Positions 12,088 through 23,664 of a stretch of 64,000 bases of DNA are shown piece by piece. The stretch comes from Coptis chinensis (lineage: Eukaryota > Streptophyta > Magnoliopsida > Ranunculales > Ranunculaceae), in assembly GCA_015680905.1 (NCBI GenBank), contig CM027377.1:61091501-61155500 (forward strand). The letters are read 5' to 3'. Within the stretch, counting starts at the first letter, position 1, and each line of letters opens with the position of its first letter. The notes under the pieces are model-generated. The model made no database searches, was not told the origin of the DNA, and saw only the letters and a list, made by a program, of their open reading frames with translations. The position numbers were made by a program, and so were the translations under genes.

Positions 12088-12340
12088 CAAAAATCGAACT
12101 GTTTGAATTTTTATTAAAAAAAAAAAAAATTTGGACGGCTAAAGTAGTCCCGTCCCACTCTTGGGACGGGTCAAGTTGTACCGTGCACACTATTTCTATT
12201 TTCTTAACCAATTTGGCTCCAGTTTTGACAATTCTTATAATAGAAACGATAATTTGACAACGCGTTGGTGACTCAAATTGCTATAAACATTGTCAACTGT
12301 CACATTGAAAATAAAAAATAACAACGCGTTGATGATGCTC

Positions 12341-12765
12341 TTATGATGAAAAATTGTCTACGTATCTAGCTCTTTTGTCAAACTAAAATCAAGTTGAATG
12401 TAGTTCCATAGATATTGAGTTTGGAGAAGTTTCCATAGTAGTAGCGAATGAAGAAGATATCCCCGTCCTTGTCCCTAAAATTTGTCATTTGTAGTTCCTT
12501 CCTTGGATGACTTTTGGTGCTCCATTGGTAGCTTTTAAATAACAATAAGTGCTCTATTGATGAGGTGACCTTTGGTGCGTGCTCCATGTATAACTCATGT
12601 ATTTTGGGTTGCTCGGTTGCCATGATCCAATAGGTTGGTGACAACTTAAGATGTAATTAATGATGACACGTGTCTAATATATATGAGGTATGAATATTAT
12701 ATATGCTAGACACGTGGTTAATATTCACCTGGTGAGAATATTATGTACTGACATAGCCTCCTATT
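12341..12765 (+). repeat. Degenerate repeat copy A, right half
   Basis: Continues copy A after the 4.25-kb insertion and aligns by eye with 16571-17090. Shared words include TAGTTCCATAGATATTGAG, CCTTGTCCCTAAAA, TTCACCTGGTGAGAATATTA and TGATGACACG. It has no intact reading frame. Confidence 0.7.
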
Positions 12766-13199
12766 TTTAAGTCACCGAGAGAATTGAAGGGACTTGAAAA
12801 TAAACAAAAGGGAGCATGTGACCAGTACGAGGACGTCTCATTTAAGAAATTCCTTGATCGAATATGGAAACTGCCTTGCGTTTTGTGGGTGATCTAAATC
12901 ATTGCATTGTCCATTAAGCCCCAGTTATTGGTATTGTAAATCGGCAAATCGCCTTTGTAGACTGCTTTATACTATAACAGACTGTTTTGAAAAAATATTG
13001 TCATATTGGTAAATGGCATTCGTAAGGGTATGTTTGGAATATGTTTTCAGCCTTTTTAGGGTGTAATAAATATATATTTGTACCAGTTTGAAAATTAAAT
13101 ACTACCATGACTGAGTAGTACTGCATCAATAATGTAACAGATCATTCTGTGAGCTAGAAAATAATGTTAAGTAGCGTATTAGGTAAGCATTAGATTGTT

Positions 13200-13320
13200 A
13201 TATATGTGATCTGATAAACTGTTTTTGAGATAGACTGTTCTGTGATCTGGAGAACTGATAGATCGTTCTGTGATATGATAGAATAGTTTTTTGCGATAGA
13301 CCGTTCTGTAATCTGGAGAA
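13200..13320. repeat. Diverged tandem words around GATCGTTCTGTGAT
   Basis: Units such as GACTGTTCTGTGATCTGG, GATCGTTCTGTGATATGA and GACCGTTCTGTAATCTGG follow each other at uneven spacing. The same word recurs in repeat copy B (16965-17035), where it is absent from the matching part of copy A. That suggests a small repeat that expanded locally. Confidence 0.55.
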
Positions 13321-14843
13321 TGCCCTTCTCGAGTTGAATGATATGGTATGGTAATATATTGGACCTCAAATAAGATACCAACATGTTTGTATGGTAAACT
13401 ACTATGTTTGAGTAGTACCGAATGGTATGGTATGGTATGGTAAATGGTACATGTACTAAGCCTTCTTAGGGCACCAATACGTTTGACCATGACTACTACG
13501 TCTGAGTAGTGCTAAATTCAGAGATTGCCTTCGTAAATGGTATGGTATGGTAATATTTTAAACCCAAGTAAGGTATCAATATGTTGGTATGGTAACATAT
13601 ATGACTGTAACTTGCCCCCATCTTGTCGCTTGATTGACCTGCAATAAATTGAGTGAATTGAACATGCTACTGTGGTTGTAGCCAACCCAGTTCGGAGTGT
13701 AATCAACCTACACTAGGTCAAGATGTAGACATAGAAATTAGTAGTATGTGTACTCAAGGTCGGTAGTTTAATTGAACACTTGCACAGTTGGAGGTTGATT
13801 TGTGCACAAACTAAGTTGCTACTTCCTTTCATCTGTTTAGAGTAGTGTAACCTCTTAATTCATCAGTTCTCATGGAGTAGTGTTGATTCAGGGACTTGAA
13901 ACTTGAGCTAATTACTAATATACATACTGAAGTATATTGTGACAGTATTATGGTAGCACCAGATCGTAGTACAGGATACCTACTAATGAGGGAGTTGTAC
14001 GAATCAAAGGTATTGATTTATATGGAGCATTGCGCTTATTAACTCATAAATTAATTGGACTTTGCATAGGGCATGGCGAGCTGAAGCTAACCCCTGGTTT
14101 GGAGTTTGATCGTTCTGTAATAGTTCAAACTAATACTAAAATGGAATTAATACAAAATCAGTACTAAACTTGGAGATGTATGAAGCACTGAACTCAAATC
14201 AAAACTGAGTTGAATCAAGTGCCCATGATAGTATTTGTAAGTATCCCTTGGTTTGGAGATTGATTGACCTGCGAAGGAGTGAGTAGTATAGAGAGAAATT
14301 AGTAGTAATAATGTCGAGTTGGAGAGGATCAACTTTACTCTGATGGAATGGAGTACGCCAAGCTTTTATGGAAAATTCAAACTTAAGAGATCAAGACTCT
14401 TATTTCAATGGTAAATAAGTTTTTGGTAGCTCCTGCTTCAAAATTGATGGGTAGGTTGTTCGTTCTGTGATGGACGTCCTGCAAGGTGGAACTCAAACTG
14501 CCAAATGGCAATACTAGTCATTTTGTAATACACTGCGAAAGACCGAGCTGCATCCTTAGTTTGAGAATGTTACTCGTACGGGAATTGATCGAGCTGGATT
14601 CAGTTTTGTATATCAACTTAATGATCATGTCCAATTAGACCTAATGACCAGGTCGTAACAAACCAAATTTCAGGTTGGCATGAACCGCACGCATGATGGT
14701 TGATGCTTAATCTGCATAAACTTTGAGCAAATTAAAAATAATGGAACTCGATATATAATGAAGTAATTGGATGCAGTAATTTATATATATCACGTCTGAT
14801 TTTTGGTGATTCAAGGTCACATTTTGAAGTTCGAAAGAACTGC

Positions 14844-14869
14844 AGAGAGAGAGAGAGAGAGAGAGAGAG
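14844..14869. repeat. (AG)n microsatellite
   Basis: A perfect AG run of 26 bases in non-coding sequence. Confidence 0.9.
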
Positions 14870-14895
14870 CTTTGCTAATATCACGGATCACCGTT

Positions 14896-14967
14896 GAAAC
14901 AAGAACTTGAAATTGGTAATTGATGTATGAAGAAACAAGAACTTGAAATTGGTAATTGATGTATGAA
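14896..14967. repeat. 36-bp perfect tandem duplication
   Basis: The unit begins GAAACAAGAACTTGAAATTG. It is present twice head to tail (14896-14931 and 14932-14967) without a mismatch, so the duplication is recent. Confidence 0.9.
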
Positions 14968-15237
14968 GCAAGAAGGACATCTTGGTCCAGTACCTATTTA
15001 CAAACTTGATGGCAACATTCTTCAATTGAATTTGACCGTAATAAACTGGTATATATATCTATCTAATAAGATAGGGTTTTTTTTTTCACTACAGGACAAA
15101 ACTATAATAAAGGACGGTCCAGATCGAATCTAGAACCATCAAACGGCTACTGTGCTCTTATTTTCTCCGAGATACGTGTTGGCAGCTATTAACTAAATGT
15201 GTCGCAAAGTTGATCCATGAGCCGAAACGGCTGTAAC

Positions 15238-15375
15238 GCCAACAGGTCAACAGTTCGAGTCGCTCTAACATCATTTTCTGCTTTGTTTTGTTTATTGCAA
15301 CAACATAAAATTGATTAAAACAAATATTGCCAACAGGTCAACAGTTCGAGTCGCTCTAACATTATTTTCTGCTTT
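15238..15375. repeat. 47-bp direct repeat with 44-bp spacer
   Basis: The unit starting GCCAACAGGTCAACAGTTCG occurs at 15238-15284 and 15329-15375 with one difference. It includes GTTCGAGTC, which resembles a pol III B box, but no clear A box or tRNA-like fold accompanies it. Confidence 0.75.
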
Positions 15376-16499
15376 CAGTCAAACCAGTGTGTTAAATACT
15401 CACTGAAGCAACCATCTTGAAGTAAAGTCATCCTATTCGTTGTCTTAGAATTTACTCATGGAGGTATGGTATGCATGCCCAAACATGATTGCAACCAGTG
15501 CCGAAGGCCTTTAATGCATAGGTGAAATGTGCCGAAGGCATGCCGGTGAGTGTCTTTAAGACACGGGGCATATTCTAGTATTCCAACAACATAAGAAGCA
15601 AATTGAAGGGATTCTATTTCAATTTACAAAATGTAAGAGAAAGAAATGACCACAAAATCCCATATTGTAACGCTTAAGGATAATTATAAGACAATTCATC
15701 ATTGGTATTATCAGGTCGTTTAGTGGTAAAAATGGATGTGCACATCTACGACCTGGCATGGACTCTTTGATACTCAAAAATGTAAAGTAAACAATGTAGG
15801 ACGAAAAACAAAAAGCTGGCTTTATTTATACCCTTTCCCTGGTGCCTTAATAGTTTTCCTATTACGTAGAGTTTCTCATTCATGAAATCCCAAATAAACT
15901 TGGTTTTGAACTATAACAATATGTAAAGGCAGTAAGCATATACAAAGCAAAGAGTCTAAAAAGACCATAAGTGTGTCTATTACAACAAATGGGTGGTCCA
16001 GTTTGTTTCGATATGATTATTTTCCGTTGGTTTTACAATGATTAAGAAGCATACTCGATGATTTTTGAAACGAGATCCAACAAGTCGAGTAATCTCTGTT
16101 TCAAAATTTTAAGTTTTTCAACAAGCAAACACTAATTAGAAGCCCCCAGTATGTGAGGTTCTTCTGGTGATCTAAAAACTTGTTTATAACCGAGTCACAT
16201 TTCCCTATTTGATGGCATGCGTGGTTACCATGTTGTTGCTATATTCTAGAGTCTTAGTAGTCCTTAAAAAAAAGGTAATAAAAATAATGCGGCTAAAGAA
16301 ATGAGGTAGGATATAAATTTGCTTATCTGATTTAGCCAACACTTGTTGGAGTTGCTAACTTCATTGAGTAGTTCGTTTGTGGCTTTTCATCTTTGCTTCG
16401 TTGGCTTGGAAATTGAAGGTTCAAGATTGTTGATCGGAAAAATTAAAGCTTTTAAGTAGATGAATTTCCAAAAATTTCTTCCTACAGACGGCGCCAATA

Positions 16500-18051
16500 T
16501 AAAAGGGGTAAAATTCGTTTATCATATACATAACCAAAATAATTTGATTGATAGTATTGACTGAAATTATTATGATGAGAAGCTGCCTACATATTTAGTT
16601 CTTTTGTCGAATTAGAATCAAGTCGACTGTAGTTCCATAGATATTGAGCTTGGAAAAGTTTACATGGTGGTAGCGAATGGAGAAGATCTCCCCCGTCCTT
16701 GTCCCTAAAACTTGTCATTTGTAGCTCTTTCCTTGGATGGCCTTTGGTGCTCCATTGGTAGCTCTTAAATAACAATAAGTGCTCCATTGATGAGGTGACC
16801 TTTCGTGCTCCATGTATAACTCATGCCTTTTGGGTTTCTCGGTTGCCATTATATCTAATAGGATGGTGACAACTTAAGATCGATATAACTAATGATGACA
16901 CGGGTCTAATATATATGAGGTATGAAAAGTATACATTGACATAGCCCATCGTTATGTGATCAGAGCTAGATCGTTCTGTGATCTTATGAATTAGATTGTT
17001 CTGTGATCTAATAGGATTGACCATTATGTAATGACAGAGTTGATGATATGCTGAACACGTGGTTAATATTCACCTGGTGAGAATATTATGTGTTGAGACT
17101 TGACACCATACAAGCACCTAACATAGCTCAACAAATGACAAACGGGACTAAAAAGCATTAGCCTAGAAGGAGATGCCAAGACTAAGAAACATTTTGGAGC
17201 ACAAACATGGCTCTTTATATGAATATGAAAGATGTATGCATGCCCATTTTTGACATTATTTGGACTTTACCAACCTTTGGCCTCAATGCCTCAGGACTAG
17301 TAACACATAACACAAGTTGGATTATGATATACATATATAGTACAATTTGACTTAGTTCCTCAAGATATTCCATGGTGGTGATGGTCATTGCTTTCATGTA
17401 AAGATGTCGATTTCCATACATTTGTGATGTAAGAATCAATGGATGCAACTGGCTCTTGCAGGCACACCTAAGGATAAGAAACATTGTAACCCAGCATGTA
17501 TTGTACGCTTTAGCTGCATTGAGACCAAAAAATGCCAATAAACCACTCCTTGAATGACATTTACGATAATGAGCAAATGTCACATGTATTGTGTGTGATT
17601 CACTGGTTCAAATGACTACTTTCTCCAACATACATTCTACAATTATGGATGATAGCCTGCTTGCCTGCCATAAACTAGAGTAAACTGCTTGACCTGCTTT
17701 CTCAAATTTTGTTCAGCTATGGGGAAGTGGATTTGCAGACTCAGGATCCTAGAAGAAGAAACAATGCAAACACAGAAATAAGATTCTCCAAGTTTTCTAA
17801 AATCATAAATTGTTAAAACACCACAAACATTTCTTTTTATAAACCAATATAGTGGCTTGTACAGATTCCAACTTTTAGGATTTGGAATCTTCGCTAATAT
17901 AAGGACAATAAGACCTTGTTGTCTCAAGTCCTTCAGCCACTTAAATAATAATAAAAAAAAGTCCCACTAAATACGGAATTGTGCACATCAATTAATAGGA
18001 CAGGTCTCGTTGACGTCGTTGAAAAGACTCGGGTGAATGAAGGATACGCAG
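16500..18051 (+). repeat. Degenerate repeat copy B, with an unoccupied site for the TTA element
   Basis: The first part (16500-17100) parallels copy A on both sides of its insertion, reading through ATTATTATGATGA where copy A is interrupted. The second part (about 17130-18040) parallels copy C at about 35640-36370. Shared words include AAGCATTAGCCTAGAAG, GACTCAGGATCCTAGAAGAAG and TAGTAACACATAA/GAT. No intact frame is present. It is cut at 18051 by a hAT head fragment. Confidence 0.7.
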
Positions 18052-18426
18052 TAGGGGTGTGCATAAAACCGATGTACCCGACTAAACCGACCGACCCGAC
18101 TCGACCCGAGCTATGTGGGTCGGTTATCCATTTAAGACGGTTCGGATCGGTTTGTTAAATGGCAAAACCGACAGGGTCGGTTCGGTGCTCGGTTTGGATT
18201 TGGTATAACCGAAAATAACCGACCCGATCCGCAATATCTTAATATACTAGATTAGTAGAAAATTAGAAATATGCTATACCAAATTACCAATTAGTAAAAA
18301 GTAAAAACCCATTAACTAGGGCTGAGCCGCTACATCCCCCACCAGTCTAGCCGCCACCATTCCTCCACCACTCTTCCATCAGTCAGCAGTTAGCACCATG
18401 ACACCATCATCAACAAAGGTAATAAC
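18052..18426 (+). mobile_element. hAT element head fragment (5' terminal ~375 bp)
   Basis: Begins TAGGGGTGTGCATAAAACCG. By eye it is nearly identical to the reverse complement of 34396-34769, the transposase-start end of the full hAT element, including the small first coding exon (MTPSSTK) and the donor AAG/GTAATAAC. Similarity stops right after that donor. The opposite terminus is not found downstream, so it is a truncated or chimeric copy. Subterminal CCGACC/GGTCGG words are abundant. Confidence 0.8.
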
Positions 18427-18501
18427 CATCATCAACAAGACGAGGAACAAGCACAATTCTTGCACAACCACAACTAGTTCTTGGCAAATCACACTCTCAT
18501 A

Positions 18502-19581
18502 ATGGAGAACCAAGCCGAGATTTACCAGACACAGGGCGCCCTATTGCAACGGGCTATTGCACGGATTGACTTCATCGAGAATCTTATAAATGGATTTCTC
18601 TCACCTAAGGATCCTCGACGTTAATTGGGCCATGACACAAATTAAATTTTGCAAATTTATGTTCTTTGTCATTTTCTTTTTAGTTTTTAGTATAGTGCAA
18701 TTTTCCTATTGTAATAAATGTAATTTGTTTTTACTTAGTCATTTCCATCGTATTCTAATTTTTGGTTTATCTTTGTCTACAGGTGGTATCTTTCATCACG
18801 CATCTTCTGAAAGGGCACCTCCAAAGATTATCCCTGAACAATCCTTCCATGATTTGTTAAATTCTCCTGCATATGGACATCTTTTTAGAGACCTTATCAC
18901 CCAAGTTGGTTGGACCTCCTTCATTCTGCACCCTGAGCAGACATACTCTCCAGATTTGGTAGCTTATTTTTATGATCATATGGAGGATACACCTACTGCA
19001 CGTGGTTTCTTTTTGAACGGATTTGCAATCTGTATTGGTAACACCAAACATCTCTTTTACGAGCCAACAGTTGCTATGGCTTTGGACCTTCCCTATAATC
19101 AGCTAAACCCTTCCATTCAATACCTCATACAAAACACCTTTAATCACTACTTTTGGGAAATTTGTCCGCCCTTTATGGCGATGGCCTCACCCAAGTCATT
19201 GAATGTGATGAACCTGGATGATAGCCAGACAGAACAATTCCCATGGCAAGTATGACAATGAATGTCGGGACTGCCATGTTATTTATCTTTCTGAACATCA
19301 TAAGGGATTGGCATTTTTCCACTACCTCCAAATCAGCTTGCAAGGCTTTCCATGCTCTTGCTCAGCAACATGCCGCCTTCGACATCACGAACCTTGTAAT
19401 TGATCAGAACCTGAAAAGGGCTCATCTTTTTCGACAGCATTATATCACTTTGCCAGTTACCGCATGCCAGCTAATGAGGACATTCTTCTCACGGTTTGCG
19501 GCCACTTTTCATGATTGGGTACGTGTAGATTCTATGTGTCCGACGAATAGGATAATTCGTTCTTTGAAATTTAGGGTTTAG
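18502..19581 (+). pseudogene. Retrotransposon gag-region (putative plant transposon protein domain), broken
   Basis: A likely start is ATGGAGAACC at 18502, with a short Gln/Ile-rich N-terminal exon. A probable intron of about 150 bases ends at CTACAG (18781). The next exon contains a long conserved-looking stretch (HDLLNSPAYGHLF, GWTSFILHPEQTY, FYEPTVAMALDLPYN) and continues in a shifted frame through LAQQHAAFDITNLV up to 19581. From memory this resembles the plant transposon domain found in the gag part of Ty3/Gypsy-type elements. The frame change near 19245 breaks it. It belongs to the plus-strand element whose 3' LTR starts near 21526; no polymerase genes accompany it. Confidence 0.55.
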
Positions 19582-21514
19582 CGTCGACACTCTTCAAGGT
19601 ACCAGAGGTACGTTCGTTGCTTCCCTAAAGACAGAGACATGATAGCTCATTTGGACACTTCTAGAAAGAGAAAGTGGAGCGAAGTTTTGTAGACCATGAT
19701 AAACTGGCGTGACGCAAAGGAATGACATTTTGATAGAAATGAAGCGAGAATGGATATACCCCTAATTCGTAATTAGGGCAGTGTAAGTTTATGTACATAT
19801 TTGTTGTCTTACCTTTTGATGTGAAAAGTACATAACCTAACAGTGTCCTTTCCCTTTTGTGTTGTATACTATATGTGGTGTTAACATAATTTTCTATTGA
19901 AGATATCAACTTTATTTTTGCTCAAGCCTCTCAGGTATATTCTTTCTTCATCTTGAGACTTTGAGGACACAGCGTCCATCTGTTTGGGGGTGGTTAGAAC
20001 CTTTTGCAAAAAAAAAGTAAGCATTTATAGGTTGTATATAGTTTTATTTTCTGTCTAAATAAGTGTATTTAGTGACAAAGTCTCGTTTCATTTTCTGTGA
20101 TGAAAAATATTTAGAAATCTCACCCTAGCATTAGAACTAGGATTTGTTCTTAGAAACTTGAGTTAATATATATGTAATAGTTTTTATATCTTTTCATGAG
20201 TAGTCATGCACTAACTATCATTAAATGTATATAACAGTAAGTTTCTGGGACCGACGGTTAGACAACTTAATTTCCATATCCTGTGAGAATCTAACTAAAG
20301 AGCCTCAAAATGTGTGATATATGAGTAATGACATAGATGAGTAGTTTTTTCGAATAGAGAAGTTCATGCGTCTACTTACTTGATCACTACTTGAATCCTA
20401 GGCGAGAATTTAGGCCTTCTTTGGATCGATATAGCCAAAAATTCACACTTGTAAAAACTTTTACCACTAGTCGCCCCACTTAGCCTTTCATTAACCCTTT
20501 CTATTTCACCAAAAATTCATTACCTATCTATTAACCACAAATAAATAAGCCCACCTAGATGATGAGTATGAGAAATAGGATGAAGTGCGGAAAAATGAAG
20601 AGAAAAACTTGTCACAAATCAAAATCAGTTACCTACTCCAGAAGAAAAGAAAAAGAAAAATAGAAATATGTTTCCAAAAAAATCAAAAGGAAAATCAAAG
20701 TTAGAATTTCCCCCTAAATCAAATCAAAAGGGAATATAAAAGCTTAAAAAAGTGATGTCTGGAAACTCATGTTAGAAGCAGGAAAGAAAATAAGGATTTC
20801 TCTGGTGTAAATATCTCGAAGACCTTATTATCTCATACTTATCATTTTTGAATTTTCCATTCCTTTTTCTTCTACACTACCACCTAAGCCCCATAACACA
20901 TAATAAAGACCTTTAGCTCAATTAGGAGTAGGATGGTGTGATAATAAGTAGTAGATGTGAATTCTCGACCTCGGTTCCTCTGACTATCATTGAGTATGTG
21001 AGAAAACGTGTGCCCACTACACACTGGAGTTAGCAAAACTTGAGTGGACAAATATGAGAGAATTTGTGTTTCGACACATACCTATGAGAACCTACTTAAG
21101 GACGCTATCCAAAGGATTCAGAAACGGCCCTGCTTGTACATTTCATTGAAAAGATCACTGCATGCATGTTCATATGTAGATGTTTTGATTATTATGTGTA
21201 TATTAACTTGAATTTCAAAAGAATTGACCCTTGTTTCCCCCGCTAGTGAGATGTATAGATATCTGAGATTAATTAAGGGAACAAGCCTTTGTTACTGAGT
21301 CATTATAGTATAAATGAAGTTTGTGAGTATCTTCTCTAGAAAACTCTCATGAGGCTATAACTCGTCCACTAGGGAATTTCTAGTGGTTTAAGGCCTTGTT
21401 GCATGCGGTCAATGTAACTGCACTCTGCAAAATGAGACTTAGTTTAGGACAACACATTTTTGGCCACTTATCATTTTAATGTCTCTTCTTTGCTTGAGGA
21501 CAAGCAAAGTGCTA
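19582..21514 (+). other. Non-coding internal part of the gag-only retroelement
   Basis: No polymerase domains are visible. Two copies of the typical spacer motif near plant Gypsy 3' ends are seen: GAGGACACAGCGTCC followed by TTTGGGGGTGGTTAG at about 19970-20000, and GAGGACAAGCAAAGTG followed by TTTGGGGGTGGTGTG at 21494-21528. The former may reflect an older LTR junction or a repeated 3' UTR motif. Confidence 0.5.
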
Positions 21515-21525
21515 TTTGGGGGTGG
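21515..21525 (+). promoter_or_regulatory. Polypurine tract before the 3' LTR
   Basis: TTTGGGGGTGG, a purine-rich tract typical of the priming site for plus-strand DNA synthesis in plant Gypsy elements, lies directly before TGTGATAAGCACCC, the presumed LTR start. Confidence 0.6.
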
Positions 21526-23070
21526 TGTGATAAGCACCCAAAACTGTAATACTAAACCCTGAGGGACATAGCACTTTGGTTAATTATGTGTTTAACAATC
21601 ATGAAATAATTATATTTTCGTACTTTTGCAGGTTTTCGCAGTTAACGTAAATATGATGATAAAACATGCATCAAAGTACGGAAATACTGTGCATACTCGT
21701 AGTCTTCCCACTCAGCCCCAGTGAAGCCCAACATAGCCTGACTAGAGCCGAAGATTCCAAAGGGACAAACCCAGTGCAGAACGGGTCTACGTGTAAAGAA
21801 GCAGCAAACTTCCGAAGCTCACATCTTTCAAACCTGGACGTCGAGTTCGGAATATGAACTGCCAAAATGACCAAGGCGACGAGCTTTACGCAAAGACAGA
21901 AAGTTGTAAAAACGCCAAAATTTGAGTCGCCACTAGACACAGCACGTGGACCCACTCTGCAGGCCCACAAGAAATGACGAGTCATCATAGACAGGTGGCA
22001 AGTGATGGTCACTTGTGTGACACCTTGCAAATAAGAAAAGACAAAGAAATAAATACATAACTAGAAAAATACAAGCTTTGTTAATGAAATGGTTTTAGAT
22101 TTTTCTAGAAACAAAAAAAGACAAAAGGGAAATTAATGGATGAAGGCTTCACTTGAGGGGGCTATATATATTGGGTGATATGAGAGAAAGGGGGTTAGAC
22201 TTTAAGACTTAGACTTTATATTCTTGCATTAGTTTCCTTCCGTTGTTTTGCATTCTCCTTCCAGTAGCTTTTCATTCAAGCATCAAGTACTATAAGTATT
22301 TACTTTAATAAAATTTATTTGTCTTTAAGTTAAGTTCCTAGCCTGTTCTTCATTTACTTGTTTAGCGTATACAATAAGACCAATCAATCCATCATGACCA
22401 TGAGCTAAAATCCTCCCAAGGTGAGGGTTAATGATGCTCATGTGAGCATCAGGATTGACACTTTGATGTTCAAAAATCACTACTTAGGAATTAGGTGTAG
22501 ATTATGCATCCGATCCCAAAATGATTGAGATTGGCCAAGTTTGGAGTGCTGATACTCCTAAACAGTCTCGTGAGAGACCCATTCAAGTCTCGCGCGAGAC
22601 CCTATGGTGGCCGTTAGCACTCTAGTTTGTCCAGCTAATGTGTAATCAAACCAAGAGCTGAAATGATATTTCAGAGATGGAATGTTAGTTCAACTCCTTA
22701 TGCTAGTGAGATGAGCTCAGAGATGAGTGCATCTCACTAGGGATCGTTACTCGACGCCGTTTCGGGTTTGCCTATGAACTTGAGACGGATTAGAGTTGTA
22801 GTGATATAGTACTCTAACTATTGAAACTGATTTTGCATGATTATGATTAACCTTTGTCCTGTATTTTTATCCTTGTTTATTTTACATAGAAATCAATCGT
22901 TATTATTTTATGTTACTTGCATTACTGTTAATTTATCTAAACCTGAGAAATATCCTAAAATCCTACTCACTAAAAGTTGTAAATCCAGTTGTAAACCTTG
23001 CCTAGCCCTAAGGTATGGACGTTCCCTTACTCAACCTATCCTACCAACCCACATGAGTAAAGTAACTTGA
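21526..23070 (+). mobile_element. 3' LTR of the plus-strand Gypsy-like element (right border uncertain)
   Basis: The left border follows the polypurine tract and begins TG (21526 or 21528). The sequence is non-coding with a TATATATA stretch near 22164, and its style is like long plant Gypsy LTRs. No second LTR copy was found on the left, so the 5' half of the element is missing or lies outside the recognised repeats. The right border is placed where minus-strand polymerase remnants begin. Confidence 0.45.
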
Positions 23071-23149
23071 CTAATCGGACGTTTACGGACTTTGGACTTT
23101 GGATTGCGGACTCTGGACTTCGGACTCAAAAGATTTAAAACCTAAATTA

Positions 23150-23433
23150 CCGTTTATCAATACACAGTGCAACTCTTCTACTAGAACATGAATTGCATGT
23201 CCATGCTTCTGACACTGGATACACTTCTTTGCATATCGAAGACAATTCCTTCGCATCTGTGGCCAGAAGTATCCTTGCCTCGCTATCTTATTAACCAATG
23301 ACCTCCTCGCCGAATGATTTCCACACTCCCCTTCGTGCATCTCAGTAGTAATTTGGCTAGCCTTTGCCGTCGATATACATTTTAAATGTGGTCCACCAGG
23401 ATTTTTCTGATACAATTCATCCTCAATCAGCAA
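23150..23433 (-). pseudogene. Integrase zinc-binding (H2C2) fragment
   Basis: The translation shows the H-x-H / C-x2-C arrangement of the integrase N-terminal domain: MHEGECGNHSARRSL, then GYFWPQMRR, then CIQCQKHG. The DDE catalytic core that should follow is missing, which marks the truncated end of the element. The last residues before the stop run into a short GGACT-rich repeat. Confidence 0.75.
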
Positions 23434-23664
23434 ATATCTTTCAGCTCCTGCTTTTACTCTTCAATCCTCATTTTTATCCTCTGGTAATTCACCTTTAGAC
23501 AAAAATGAAACATAGTTGCTTAACCATGACGCCCCTAGCGTATCTACTTCCATAACCTCTGAATGTTTCGTATCGATACTTGAGTTTTGCTTAACACCAA
23601 TGTGCAATAGACATCCTTATGTATTTTCAAGCATAGCTGCGACATATGCCAGCGCATCTGCATG

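Larger units (their letters stand above)
8091..12340 (+). mobile_element. TTA-flanked TIR element carrying a plant-mobile-domain gene and a Cys-rich gene
   Basis: The left end reads AAGCATCATCAACGC and the right end is GCGTTGATGATGCTC, its inverted repeat with a one-base difference at the tip. TTA flanks both sides (8088-8090 and 12341-12343). A related, unoccupied copy of the site occurs at about 16550-16590, where the two host flanks are joined around a single TTA. That supports insertion with a 3-bp TTA duplication, as known for PIF/Harbinger elements. No Harbinger DDE transposase or Myb-like partner is visible. Instead the element holds a broken plant-mobile-domain gene and a 117-codon zinc-knuckle gene. 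Subterminal regions share GGGTCAAGTTGT and CCCGTCCCACTC words. It could be a non-autonomous Harbinger-like element with captured genes, or a separate PMD-carrying class. Confidence 0.8.
12766..16499. other. Gene-free stretch with short tandem repeats
   Basis: No coding sequence of recognised type. Notable contents are a run of related words of the form GATCGTTCTGTGATCTG at about 13200-13320, GGTATGGTATGG runs around 13340-13440 and again near 13540, a GA microsatellite, and two duplications listed separately. A hairpin followed by CTAGT at 15550-15579 is discussed under findings. The rest is unassigned intergenic sequence. Confidence 0.5.

Noticed and set aside
15238..15375. Pol III gene or SINE pair based on GTTCGAGTC
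   Set aside because: The direct repeat is real, but no A box, tail or target duplication supports a SINE.
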